NCBI GenBank assembly: GCA_020434375.1
Contig: JAGRAY010000020.1
Coordinates: forward strand, 1 to 16,794
DNA from: Bdellovibrionales bacterium
GTDB lineage: Bacteria > Bdellovibrionota_G > JALEGL01 > JAGRAY01
Direction: 5' to 3'
DNA length: 16,794 bases
The notes beneath the pieces were generated by a model. It saw only the letters and a program-made list of their open reading frames with translations. It did not search any database and had not been told where the DNA came from. This document shows, in pieces, positions 1-6,792 of the stretch (the first letter of the stretch is position 1; each line of letters opens with the position of its first letter). A program made the position numbers and the translations under genes.

Positions 1-60
1 AGTTGCCTACTGGCTCCGTCGCTACGCTCCAAGTCGCCATACGGCAATCTTCCAAAATTT
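1..60. repeat. Dispersed palindromic intergenic repeat, copy 1 (cut by window edge)
   Basis: Bases 1-52 match 2857-2908 in direct orientation with 6 mismatches in 52. The copy ends with a 12-base arm (49-60, CTTCCAAAATTT) that is the exact reverse complement of the 12 bases opening copy 2 (2847-2858, AAATTTTGGAAG). A complete unit therefore appears to be a palindromic element of roughly 70 bp with inverted ends. Its left arm probably lies just outside the window. Inside, AGTTGCC at the left can also pair with GGCAATCT (43-50) with one bulged base. No open reading frame is supported here. The rest of the stretch up to 173 is a GC-rich spacer downstream of the next gene, with no T-tract terminator that I can see. 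Confidence 0.6.
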
Positions 61-173
61 AAGCAGTATCAACTAAAGCATAAAATACTATACATCGAAC
101 CCTGTACAACAGCCCCTCCCCCGGAGCGGCTTCGCCTTGGGTAGGTTGAGGTCCTAGGGGTGAAATCGTGGGC

Positions 174-1427
174 TTAGATATCTATATCGATATACGAAAC
201 TTCAACACTGCCATCGGTATAGGCTGTGTACTCGATGTGATCGTCTCCTTTAGGGTCCTTGCCTTTTGGAGCGTGTGAAGCGCCAAGGGCCGACTCTATG
301 CCGAAATCTTCTTGATCATCGCGGTCGGTTCTAAAGACATACTCTTTGCAGCGATTTTCATCTTGGCATCTATCATTTTTAATCATTGCTGCAATCAATC
401 GGTTCACTGCTTCGACTCTTGGGTGATTATGTTTATGGCCTGCAGAAATTAATGTGTACTGTGGATTCGCCAACTCTAGAAATGCTTTAGACGATGCATC
501 GTCACTTCCGTGATGCGCCAATTGAAGACCACTTAGATTTTTTATGAGACTGGAATATTTTTCAATCATGTATCGTTCACCTGCTATGGGTGGAGAATTG
601 TCTGAGCTTCCCTCGTGTCGACCAACCGTGTCACCAGTAAACAGAAATTTGTTTCCAAGTGTTCCTCTATTATCTTCAACACCCACAAGAAGAGCAATTG
701 AAGCGCCATTGAGTGATTCCGATTGCGCTAAGTTTTCATCTTCATAGGGAGGTTCTGAAAAACCTGCTACCATTTTAATGGAAATATTGTTTCCATAGGT
801 TTTCTCTAGCACACCGTCAGCTCCACAAGAAAAATCCATGCCGTTTTCGTCAAAATGCCTTAAATTGAGGTCAATACATCCGGATTCAACAATCTCTCGA
901 CCAATAGCTTCATTGCCTTCTTCCCAGGTTTTTGTGGGTTTAAATACGTTCAGGTTTTGACGAAGCAATTCAAAATACTCTTCTTTGTCGATCATATTTT
1001 GCGCCAACTGTGTTTGGAGCATTTTTTTTATCTTATCGAATTCGTATTTCCCCTTGTGGTAGCCTGTTCTTAAAATAGCTTTGACCTCAAAATCTCTGAA
1101 AACATTTTTCTCTTGATCGATGTGATCTTGATCCGTGTGAGAGGCCACGGCAAGATCAATAGTACGTACTGTTTCGCCAAATTCATTTCTCTTGGGCTTG
1201 ATCAATGCTTTCATGAACTTGAAATCTGCGTTTCGCGTACCAAAGTCGTACAAGATATAATAAGGACTTTGTGGATCAGTCGAATTAGGGATCTCGAGCA
1301 CAGCGCTAAGCCCTGCACCAACGTCAATCATGGTAATCTTATAGGCAACGTCTTTTGCAAACCCAGAAGACACAAACACGCCAGCACATAGCAATAGACA
1401 TTTCAGATTGTTTTTGATTTGTGACAT
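174..1427 (-). CDS. Secreted ComEC/Rec2-type metallo-beta-lactamase-fold hydrolase
   Basis: The 417-residue protein starts with a Sec-type signal peptide: a basic n-region, a hydrophobic stretch at about 10-22, and a likely cleavage after Phe-Ala near residue 24. The mature part has metallo-beta-lactamase metal-binding motifs: HTDQDH at 97-102, TGD with Asp266, and the AHHGS motif at 304-308 followed by a His-rich NHP near 334-336. The AHHGS/ISAGH arrangement is typical of the C-terminal hydrolase domain of ComEC/Rec2, but the ComEC membrane channel domains are absent, so this is a stand-alone exported hydrolase rather than a DNA-uptake channel. Cys183, Cys201, Cys354 and Cys360 could form disulfides in the periplasm. 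Substrate is unknown; a phosphodiester such as nucleic acid or nucleotide is a guess. The ATG has no clear Shine-Dalgarno sequence. It is transcribed divergently from the phosphoesterase gene. Confidence 0.8.
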   Translation of the reverse strand: MSQIKNNLKCLLLCAGVFVSSGFAKDVAYKITMIDVGAGLSAVLEIPNSTDPQSPYYILYDFGTRNADFKFMKALIKPKRNEFGETVRTIDLAVASHTDQDHIDQEKNVFRDFEVKAILRTGYHKGKYEFDKIKKMLQTQLAQNMIDKEEYFELLRQNLNVFKPTKTWEEGNEAIGREIVESGCIDLNLRHFDENGMDFSCGADGVLEKTYGNNISIKMVAGFSEPPYEDENLAQSESLNGASIALLVGVEDNRGTLGNKFLFTGDTVGRHEGSSDNSPPIAGERYMIEKYSSLIKNLSGLQLAHHGSDDASSKAFLELANPQYTLISAGHKHNHPRVEAVNRLIAAMIKNDRCQDENRCKEYVFRTDRDDQEDFGIESALGASHAPKGKDPKGDDHIEYTAYTDGSVEVSYIDIDI

Positions 1428-1432
1428 ATATT

Positions 1433-1461
1433 GTCATAAACATCTCTGACCCGTGGGTCAA
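1433..1461 (-). promoter_or_regulatory. Candidate promoter of the metallo-beta-lactamase-fold gene
   Basis: On the minus strand, TTGACC (1461-1456) is separated by 17 bases from TATGAC (1438-1433), a plausible sigma-70 -35/-10 pair. The -10 lies only three bases before the ATG at 1427, which leaves no room for a normal leader. Either the message is nearly leaderless or the true promoter is elsewhere. This is a consensus match by eye only. Confidence 0.3.
1447..1460. promoter_or_regulatory. 14-bp perfect inverted repeat, candidate operator
   Basis: TGACCC and GGGTCA are separated by two bases, giving a perfect 6-2-6 dyad 20 bp upstream of the start at 1427. It overlaps the candidate -35 hexamer. 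It lies in the 161-bp region between two divergent genes, so a dimeric regulator bound here could affect one or both. A further GGGTC at 1526-1530 resembles a half-site. No regulator gene is next to it. Confidence 0.45.
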
Positions 1462-1588
1462 GACGAAATACTTTTCAGCGCGCAATATTTGCGTACTTTA
1501 CAGGAAACTAAAATTACGCCCTAATGGGTCTGGCGCGTTAACTTGTTAAATTAAGTATATTATTTTGATGTGATAACAGGCACGGTCC

Positions 1589-2809
1589 TTGCGTAGACTA
1601 CTCACTATGAACGCTAAATGCCACGCCGCAATAATAACAGTAGCCTTGAGCCTCGGTTGCCAGACTTCCAATATAAGAAACAGCCAAGCCCATGGCGGCA
1701 ATGGCATTGAAGGTGAACTTCCTCAAAATCTGGATCTTGGGACACCACGTGATTTCAAGATTGCTTTCATCGGAGATCAAGGTGTTCGCCAAGACTCCAA
1801 AGATGTTTTAGCCCTCATTAAATCAGAAGGAGCTAACGCAGTTCTTCACCAAGGTGACTTTGACTATAACGACAACGCCAACGATTGGATGAATCAGATT
1901 AATCAATATCTCGGCGATGCTACAACAATTCCTTACCTAGTATCCTCAGGTAATCATGACCAATCAGCTCTAAACAATTATCAAGCCAAGTACGTTGAAC
2001 GCCTGAATCAATACAACGCCAGCAAACCAGATGAGCAAAAAGTCTACTGCACAGGAGAGGCTTTGGTTGATCAAAGCTGCATTTTTGGCGGTATCTATAT
2101 GATATTTTCAGGAATCGGCTCTATTGGTGGAAGTAGTCAGAAACAAGAACATCTCGATTATTTGCGACAATCTCTTTCATCAACAGTAGCCCGAGATTCA
2201 GTATGGAAAATTTGTTCATGGCATAAAAATCAGCACCTCATGCAGGTAGGTGGAAAAAGTGATGAAACTGGTTGGGAGGTCTATGAAGCCTGCCGAGACG
2301 ATGGAGCTATTATTGCCACTGGACACGAACACTCCTATAGCCGCACTCATCTTTTGAGCAACATGGAAAACCAAACAGTTGCTTCAACATCATCTGTTTT
2401 AGATATTTCATCTGGCAAAACGTTCGCATTTGTATCGGGACTCGGGGGTCAAGGTATTAGAGACCAGGAAGTTTTTACAACCGACCATTTTGCGTCGATC
2501 TACACTTCAAACCAAGGAGCTAAGTCTGGTGCATTGTTTTGCACTTTTAATGCCGATGGTATTCCCAATAAAGCGATCTGTAAGTTTATAAATATTGACC
2601 ATGAAGTCATCGACGAATTCACCATTATTAGTAAAAATGGTGCTGGCCATTCCGTTACCAGGGCAAACGCGCTAGCAAAGCGCGTGGCATTAGGAACGAG
2701 GTCTCCATTTAGAAACCCACCCAACATCGAAGTGAAAACTAAACTCATTCCGTTTGAGCGCGTTGGTGAAACCACCGAAGGCGGAGATCACGACAACGAA
2801 CGTCAGTAG
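1589..2809 (+). CDS. Exported purple-acid-phosphatase-like metallophosphoesterase (putative lipoprotein)
   Basis: The 406-residue protein carries the five metal-binding blocks of purple acid phosphatases in order (numbering from the TTG): GDQG at 62-65, GDFDY at 89-93, GNHD at 121-124, a His at 212 in CSWH, and GHEH at 245-248. The expected reaction is metal-dependent hydrolysis of phosphomonoesters or related phosphoesters outside the cytoplasm. The N-terminus is a short basic region, a hydrophobic stretch and then LSLGC at 20-24. This resembles a lipobox, but the -3 position is Ser rather than Leu/Val/Ile, so lipidation at Cys24 is uncertain. Two starts are possible. TTG at 1589 has AACAGG 8 bases upstream; ATG at 1607 has no visible ribosome binding site. 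The Arg-Arg pair before the hydrophobic stretch also favours TTG. It is divergent from the metallo-beta-lactamase-fold gene. The last 50 residues are basic and unassigned. Confidence 0.8.
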   Translation: MRRLLTMNAKCHAAIITVALSLGCQTSNIRNSQAHGGNGIEGELPQNLDLGTPRDFKIAFIGDQGVRQDSKDVLALIKSEGANAVLHQGDFDYNDNANDWMNQINQYLGDATTIPYLVSSGNHDQSALNNYQAKYVERLNQYNASKPDEQKVYCTGEALVDQSCIFGGIYMIFSGIGSIGGSSQKQEHLDYLRQSLSSTVARDSVWKICSWHKNQHLMQVGGKSDETGWEVYEACRDDGAIIATGHEHSYSRTHLLSNMENQTVASTSSVLDISSGKTFAFVSGLGGQGIRDQEVFTTDHFASIYTSNQGAKSGALFCTFNADGIPNKAICKFINIDHEVIDEFTIISKNGAGHSVTRANALAKRVALGTRSPFRNPPNIEVKTKLIPFERVGETTEGGDHDNERQ

Positions 2810-2846
2810 AATATAGTAAATTAAATATAAGTTGAAATACCAAAGT

Positions 2847-2908
2847 AAATTTTGGAAGTTGTCTGCTGGCTCTGTCGCTACGCTTCAAGTCGCCATACGC
2901 CCATCTTC
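2847..2908. repeat. Dispersed palindromic intergenic repeat, copy 2 (left part)
   Basis: This copy starts with the 12-base arm at 2847-2858 and then follows copy 1 (1-52) closely, with 6 mismatches in 52. After 2908 the two copies diverge: copy 2 lacks the matching right arm and runs into other palindromic sequence. The copies lie in direct orientation on either side of the two-hydrolase module at 174-2809. Small reading frames across this stretch have no recognisable product and I treat them as accidental. Confidence 0.65.
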
Positions 2909-2934
2909 GTCGTTGCTCGTCGGTTCGCCATCCT

Positions 2935-2953
2935 CTCGTACTGGAAGTACGAG
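2935..2953. repeat. Perfect 8-3-8 hairpin
   Basis: CTCGTACT and AGTACGAG are exact inverted copies around a GGA loop. It lies directly after repeat copy 2 and may be part of the same composite intergenic element. No T-tract follows, so it is not a standard terminator. Confidence 0.5.
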
Positions 2954-2967
2954 TTCTCGGCAGTCGA

Positions 2968-3001
2968 TCTCGAGCTCATTGATTCGCTCTCGAGACTTTT
3001 T
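2968..3001 (+). terminator. Possible rho-independent terminator downstream of the phosphoesterase gene
   Basis: TCTCGAG (2968-2974) can pair with CTCGAGA (2989-2995) across a 14-base loop, and five T residues follow at 2997-3001. The stem is only 7 bp, the loop is long, and it lies about 160 bp after the stop codon at 2809. The right arm is also a palindrome on its own (2988-2995), so alternative folds compete. This is a weak call. Confidence 0.25.
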
Positions 3002-3129
3002 ATTCTGCCTGCGATCAATGGTGGCTCATCTATAATCCATTTTCAGGAAACCGTCGACAGTCACGTGATGTTTGGGCACATCAACTTCACAAAAAAAAGC
3101 TTTCCACAACGCTCTTGCCTGTACTGACG

Positions 3130-3199
3130 CACCGGTTGACTTCCGGGCACACGTCACCGAATTAAGAAATTCGGTACATGTCCCCGCTTCCAACCGGTG
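3130..3199. repeat. 70-nt nested hairpin, REP-like or transcript-end structure
   Basis: Outer arms CACCGGTTG (3130-3138) and CAACCGGTG (3191-3199) are perfect inverted copies. Inside, the segment from CGGG (3144-3147) to CCCG (3183-3186) pairs with a few mismatches. The core is a perfect 8-bp stem ACCGAATT/AATTCGGT (3156-3163 and 3168-3175) closed by an AAGA loop. The structure starts five bases after the glycosyltransferase stop codon and so would form at the 3' end of the long operon. No T-run follows directly on either strand. It could be a REP-type element or an mRNA-stabilising or terminating structure. Confidence 0.6.
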
Positions 3200-3204
3200 T
3201 TGAG

Positions 3205-4440
3205 CTAAAACAACTGTTCTAGGCGCGATACGATGTTTTCAAATGCATAGGGCTTAAGATCAATGGTTCCTTCGCATTCAGAGGATTTCTTTCCCTTAAG
3301 ATACTGAAATAAGTTCGTGCATATTTGTTCTGTCGTAAAATGTGTGCCAAGTCTATGACGATTGATGAACTCGCTTGCTTGACCGGCTTTAGAAATTAGA
3401 ACAATTGGAATTTGTGCATAAAACGTTTCAAAAAATTTTGTTGAGAGATGATTCGAAAAACGATCGGGGTATATCATCAATACGGCATCGTAGTTTTCAA
3501 ATTGATCGAAAAGTTCGTATGCCGAAATGGGCTTAAAATATCGCACATACCTATCGACGTTTTTATCTGTAAACATGTTTTTATATTGCTCGTCGCTTGA
3601 GTAGATATCTATGGTCAGGTCGCCTTCTGCCATAGCTAAAAGTTCTGCCAGATTCATGAACTGAATATCAAGGCCATCGTATAAAGTTCCATAAAAAATC
3701 CATCGACAACCTGAAGCACTTCGTCTTCTCGATTTAATTGGTATTTCTTCTGGGTCATAACCATGAGGCAAATGAAACATTTTATTTGAACAATTTGGAT
3801 AGCGATTTTTGAGTTGGTCAATCATTGGTTCAACCGGCGCAATTATTTTATCTGCGCACCTAACAACATTTTCTTCAAGATTTGACTCATATCGTTTTCG
3901 TAATTCAGATAATTTCTCCATGCCGTAGGTATGGCTTGTGATCCATGGATCTCTAAAGTCTGCAATGAAACAAAAGTCGGTGTATTTCTTTTTTAGGTCA
4001 GCAATATAAGAAAGCAGACGAAATGGTGCTCCTGTGGCACAGATCACATCGACTTCATGTGATTCTAGTTTTGGGATCAACACTTTGTAGAGCGCTCGCC
4101 TCCAAAAGAGCGCCCGATCATAAATTGAACCATCCTTTAAAATAGAAAATATCGTTTCATAGGCGCGATATAGAATACGATCTAATAGACTATGTGGCGC
4201 AACAGTCATTTGCTTTGGATAACACCTTGGTAAATATATCACGCGCTTAATATATTTTAGATCATCGTCCCATGGCGAAGATGATGATTGATCCGAAGCT
4301 TTTGCGGCTACAACGGTTATGTCATGGCCCTGACGGGCAAGATACTTTGCGTGTTTGATCCAGCGCCTCCCTCCAATTCCGGGGGACGGAGGAAATGTAT
4401 AACACACAATCCAAATACGCTTTAATGTGTCAAGAGGCAT
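3205..4440 (-). CDS. Glycosyltransferase, GT-B fold, GT4-like
   Basis: The 411-residue cytoplasmic protein looks like a retaining-type GT-B glycosyltransferase. It opens with a strand and a Gly-rich loop (IWIVCYTFPPSPGIGGRRW, about 9-27), as in family 4 enzymes whose acceptor domain begins with a PP..GG.R loop. It then has an ADFRDPW motif at 160-166, which is common in the same group. The C-terminal half has a nucleotide-sugar-domain-like YGTLYDGLD segment and a late KFFETF...IP stretch containing the Glu usual in the donor site. Donor and acceptor cannot be told from sequence. The ATG lies inside the end of the acetoacetyl-CoA synthetase gene, with an 11-nt overlap and no strong ribosome binding site, so translation is probably coupled. 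It is the last gene of the operon, and its job is not obviously linked to acyl-CoA metabolism. Confidence 0.72.
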   Translation of the reverse strand: MPLDTLKRIWIVCYTFPPSPGIGGRRWIKHAKYLARQGHDITVVAAKASDQSSSSPWDDDLKYIKRVIYLPRCYPKQMTVAPHSLLDRILYRAYETIFSILKDGSIYDRALFWRRALYKVLIPKLESHEVDVICATGAPFRLLSYIADLKKKYTDFCFIADFRDPWITSHTYGMEKLSELRKRYESNLEENVVRCADKIIAPVEPMIDQLKNRYPNCSNKMFHLPHGYDPEEIPIKSRRRSASGCRWIFYGTLYDGLDIQFMNLAELLAMAEGDLTIDIYSSDEQYKNMFTDKNVDRYVRYFKPISAYELFDQFENYDAVLMIYPDRFSNHLSTKFFETFYAQIPIVLISKAGQASEFINRHRLGTHFTTEQICTNLFQYLKGKKSSECEGTIDLKPYAFENIVSRLEQLF

Positions 4441-6376
4441 TCACAAACGCTTTAAATTGATCGAGTGATTCGGGATTCTTTAGTGCTTCACGATTGTAAA
4501 TCGTCTCCCCTCGCAAGATTTTTGCCACAGCAATTTCTACTTTTTTGCCACTTACGGTATATGGGATATCTTGAATCTGGTAAATGTCATGCGGCACATG
4601 GCGCGGAGATGCGTTCTTTTTTATACGTTCCTTTATTTTTGAAATCAAAGACTCGTCTAAATGACGCTCACTTTTCAATACAACAAAGAGTAAAATACGA
4701 ACATCTCCATTTTTTTGTTGACCCACAACTAGGCTATCGACAACATCTTCCATCGTATCAACCTGACGGTAAATTTCAGCAGTGCCAATGCGAACACCTC
4801 CTGGATTAAGGGTCGCATCCGATCTACCAAAAATAACTGCGCCTCCGTGCTCGTTAATAAGAGCATAGTCGCCATGTCTCCAAATGCCGTCAAATACATT
4901 GAAGTATGCATTTCGATATTTTTCACCTTGGGGATCATTCCAGAAATATAAAGGCATTGACGGAGCGGGTTTTGTGCAGACTAATTCGCCTTGTTCACCT
5001 ATGAGTTCCTCGCCATCATTTGAAAATATTTTGACGCTCATACCAAGACCTCGACATTGAATTTCTCCTCGATACACGGGCAGCATTGGGTTGCCCAATA
5101 GAAAACAAGAGACAATATCTGTTCCGCCTGAAATAGACGAAAGCATCACGTCGTTTCCGAAATGTTTATAAAACCAATCAAAGTCTTCGGGAAGCAATGG
5201 CGACCCCGTTGATAAAACGGTCTTCAATTGATCTATTGGTAAATCAAGTGTTTCAAAATGAGTCTGACTTCGACAGGAGCCAATAAATTTTGCACTGGTT
5301 CCAAAAACTGTGACTTTTTCATGGCGAACAATCTCCCAAAGGCGAGAAAGATCTGGGTACGATGGCGATCCTTCATAAAGAACAAGTGTTGTACCCAGAG
5401 AAAGAGCTGAGACCATCCAATTCCACATCATCCAACCTGTGGTCGTATAATAGAGAAGTCGGTCATCATGGCCAAGGTCAGTATGAAGTTTAAGTTCCTT
5501 CATATGCTGAAGAAGAGTTCCACCTGCACCATGAACAATACATTTAGGCGAACCCGTAGTGCCAGAAGAATATAAAATATAGATCGGATGCTGAAAATTA
5601 AAAGGTTCAAAATAAAGAGATGCAGGGTTTTGAATCGTGCTTTCCCACGTGGTCCATTCGGCATCATCAAACTGCAGATTTTTTAAGCGATGAATGCCTA
5701 CCTTGGTTTGAAGTGACTTTAATTCTTTTGATATTGCCTCAACTTCATGACGGCGATCAAATGCTTTTCCGTTATAATAATATCCATTAACAGCAAATAG
5801 AACCTTAGGTTCAATTTGTGAAAAGCGATCAATAACGCCCTGCACACCAAAGTCAGGAGAACAAGATGACCATATGGCCCCAAGACTTGTCGTAGCGAGC
5901 ATGGCAATGATTGCCTCTGGTGTATTTGAAACATATGCAGCGACGCGATCTTCAGGTTTAACCCCACACTTCTTAAGGTACGTAGCAACGCTGGAAACAT
6001 TTTGTACCAAAGTTTCGCCAGATATTTCTTGTCGATCACCCGTTTCGTCAATAGCAACAATTGCAATAGCTTTCGGATGCTCTACAAAATATCGCAATAA
6101 ATGCTCTGCAAAATTCAATGTATAGCCTTTGAACCACTGAGTGTTTGGCATGGGCGCGTTGTCTAGAATAACCGACCCTCTTTGCTTAAATTGAATATCT
6201 AAATACTCCGCGAGTGCTCCCCAAAAATCGGAGAGATCAGTCACAGACCATTGGTATAGTTCGTCATAACTATTAGCAAAATGAAGACCTCGGTGCTGAT
6301 CAAGCCATTTGATAAACTGATGCATTTTAGATCCATTGGATCTCTCTAAGCTAGGTTTCCAAACAGACCTATTCAT
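4430..6376 (-). CDS. aacS: Acetoacetyl-CoA synthetase (acetoacetate--CoA ligase)
   Basis: This ANL-superfamily ligase (648 residues, the usual size for the family) activates acetoacetate with ATP and CoA to acetoacetyl-CoA in the cytoplasm. The N-terminus (W-x-P-S-x-E-R followed by a FIKWL segment) matches acetoacetyl-CoA synthetases. The AMP-binding P-loop YSSGTTGSPK is at 269-278. It also has the GGTDIVSCF segment with a following RGEIQCRGLGM block that marks this subfamily, and a C-terminal SGKKVE with the probable adenylation Lys611. It is closely related to acetyl-CoA synthetase, but these blocks favour acetoacetate. The stop of exbD and the ATG share one base (TGATG). A GTG one codon upstream (6379) is an alternative start. 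The product would be the substrate of the thiolase encoded earlier in the operon. Confidence 0.9.
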   Translation of the reverse strand: MNRSVWKPSLERSNGSKMHQFIKWLDQHRGLHFANSYDELYQWSVTDLSDFWGALAEYLDIQFKQRGSVILDNAPMPNTQWFKGYTLNFAEHLLRYFVEHPKAIAIVAIDETGDRQEISGETLVQNVSSVATYLKKCGVKPEDRVAAYVSNTPEAIIAMLATTSLGAIWSSCSPDFGVQGVIDRFSQIEPKVLFAVNGYYYNGKAFDRRHEVEAISKELKSLQTKVGIHRLKNLQFDDAEWTTWESTIQNPASLYFEPFNFQHPIYILYSSGTTGSPKCIVHGAGGTLLQHMKELKLHTDLGHDDRLLYYTTTGWMMWNWMVSALSLGTTLVLYEGSPSYPDLSRLWEIVRHEKVTVFGTSAKFIGSCRSQTHFETLDLPIDQLKTVLSTGSPLLPEDFDWFYKHFGNDVMLSSISGGTDIVSCFLLGNPMLPVYRGEIQCRGLGMSVKIFSNDGEELIGEQGELVCTKPAPSMPLYFWNDPQGEKYRNAYFNVFDGIWRHGDYALINEHGGAVIFGRSDATLNPGGVRIGTAEIYRQVDTMEDVVDSLVVGQQKNGDVRILLFVVLKSERHLDESLISKIKERIKKNASPRHVPHDIYQIQDIPYTVSGKKVEIAVAKILRGETIYNREALKNPESLDQFKAFVNAS

Positions 6377-6792
6377 CACCTTGCATTTGTCATGGTAGCC
6401 ATACCTACATTTTCGAAACCTGACTGCCTCACTAAATCTAAAACTTCAACGACTTTACCGTGGGCAATATTTTTGTCGGCTCTGAGTACAACGGGAAGTA
6501 ACTTTCGCTTACTTTGACTAACTTCACTTAAAACACTTGAAAGATTCTCCAGTGTTACGCGTTGTTGATTAACTGTTATTAAATTGTTTGAACCCATACT
6601 AATGAAAATGCTCTTGGCTTCTGCCACGCCTTGCGCAGATTCAGCTTTAGGCAATTCAACAAAAAATGCAGACTCCTGATTGAACGACGTCGATACCAAA
6701 AAGAAAACAAGAATATTAAGAAATAGATCCACCAATGGAATCATCGATATTTCAATTGCAGTACGATTTTTGCGAGTTCGAGAAAAGGTCAT
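6376..6792 (-). CDS. exbD: ExbD/TolR-family energy-transduction protein
   Basis: The 138-residue protein has a short basic cytoplasmic N-terminus, one transmembrane helix at about 16-36, and a periplasmic domain of about 100 residues. The helix holds Asp22 in PLVDL, the proton-conducting Asp conserved in ExbD and TolR. With the ExbB-like partner it would form an inner-membrane proton channel that energises TonB- or TolA-type work at the outer membrane. The start overlaps the exbB stop as ATGA (6789-6792), and the stop overlaps the aacS start by one base. No tonB, tolA, tolB or pal lies next to it, so ExbD versus TolR cannot be settled. Confidence 0.85.
   Translation of the reverse strand: MTFSRTRKNRTAIEISMIPLVDLFLNILVFFLVSTSFNQESAFFVELPKAESAQGVAEAKSIFISMGSNNLITVNQQRVTLENLSSVLSEVSQSKRKLLPVVLRADKNIAHGKVVEVLDLVRQSGFENVGMATMTNAR

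Noticed and set aside
174..1427. A competence gene comEC
   Set aside because: Only the hydrolase domain is present, with a signal peptide. There are no membrane channel segments and no other competence genes nearby.
1539..1566. AT-rich sequence before the phosphoesterase gene as a sigma-70 promoter
   Set aside because: TATATT/TATTAT could be a -10, but no -35 of reasonable quality lies at 16-18 bases upstream.
3075..3110. Run of eight A (T on the minus strand) as a terminator of the long operon
   Set aside because: No stable stem directly precedes the T-run on the minus strand; only a short AAAGCTTT palindrome is there.
2832..3127. Short plus-strand reading frames of 67 and 91 codons in the gap
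   Set aside because: They run through repeat and hairpin sequence, overlap each other in different frames, lack a convincing ribosome binding site and resemble no family I know.
4430..6376. Acetyl-CoA or propionyl-CoA synthetase
   Set aside because: The N-terminal pattern, the GGTDIVSCF/RGEIQCRGLGM blocks and the operon context fit acetoacetyl-CoA synthetase better.
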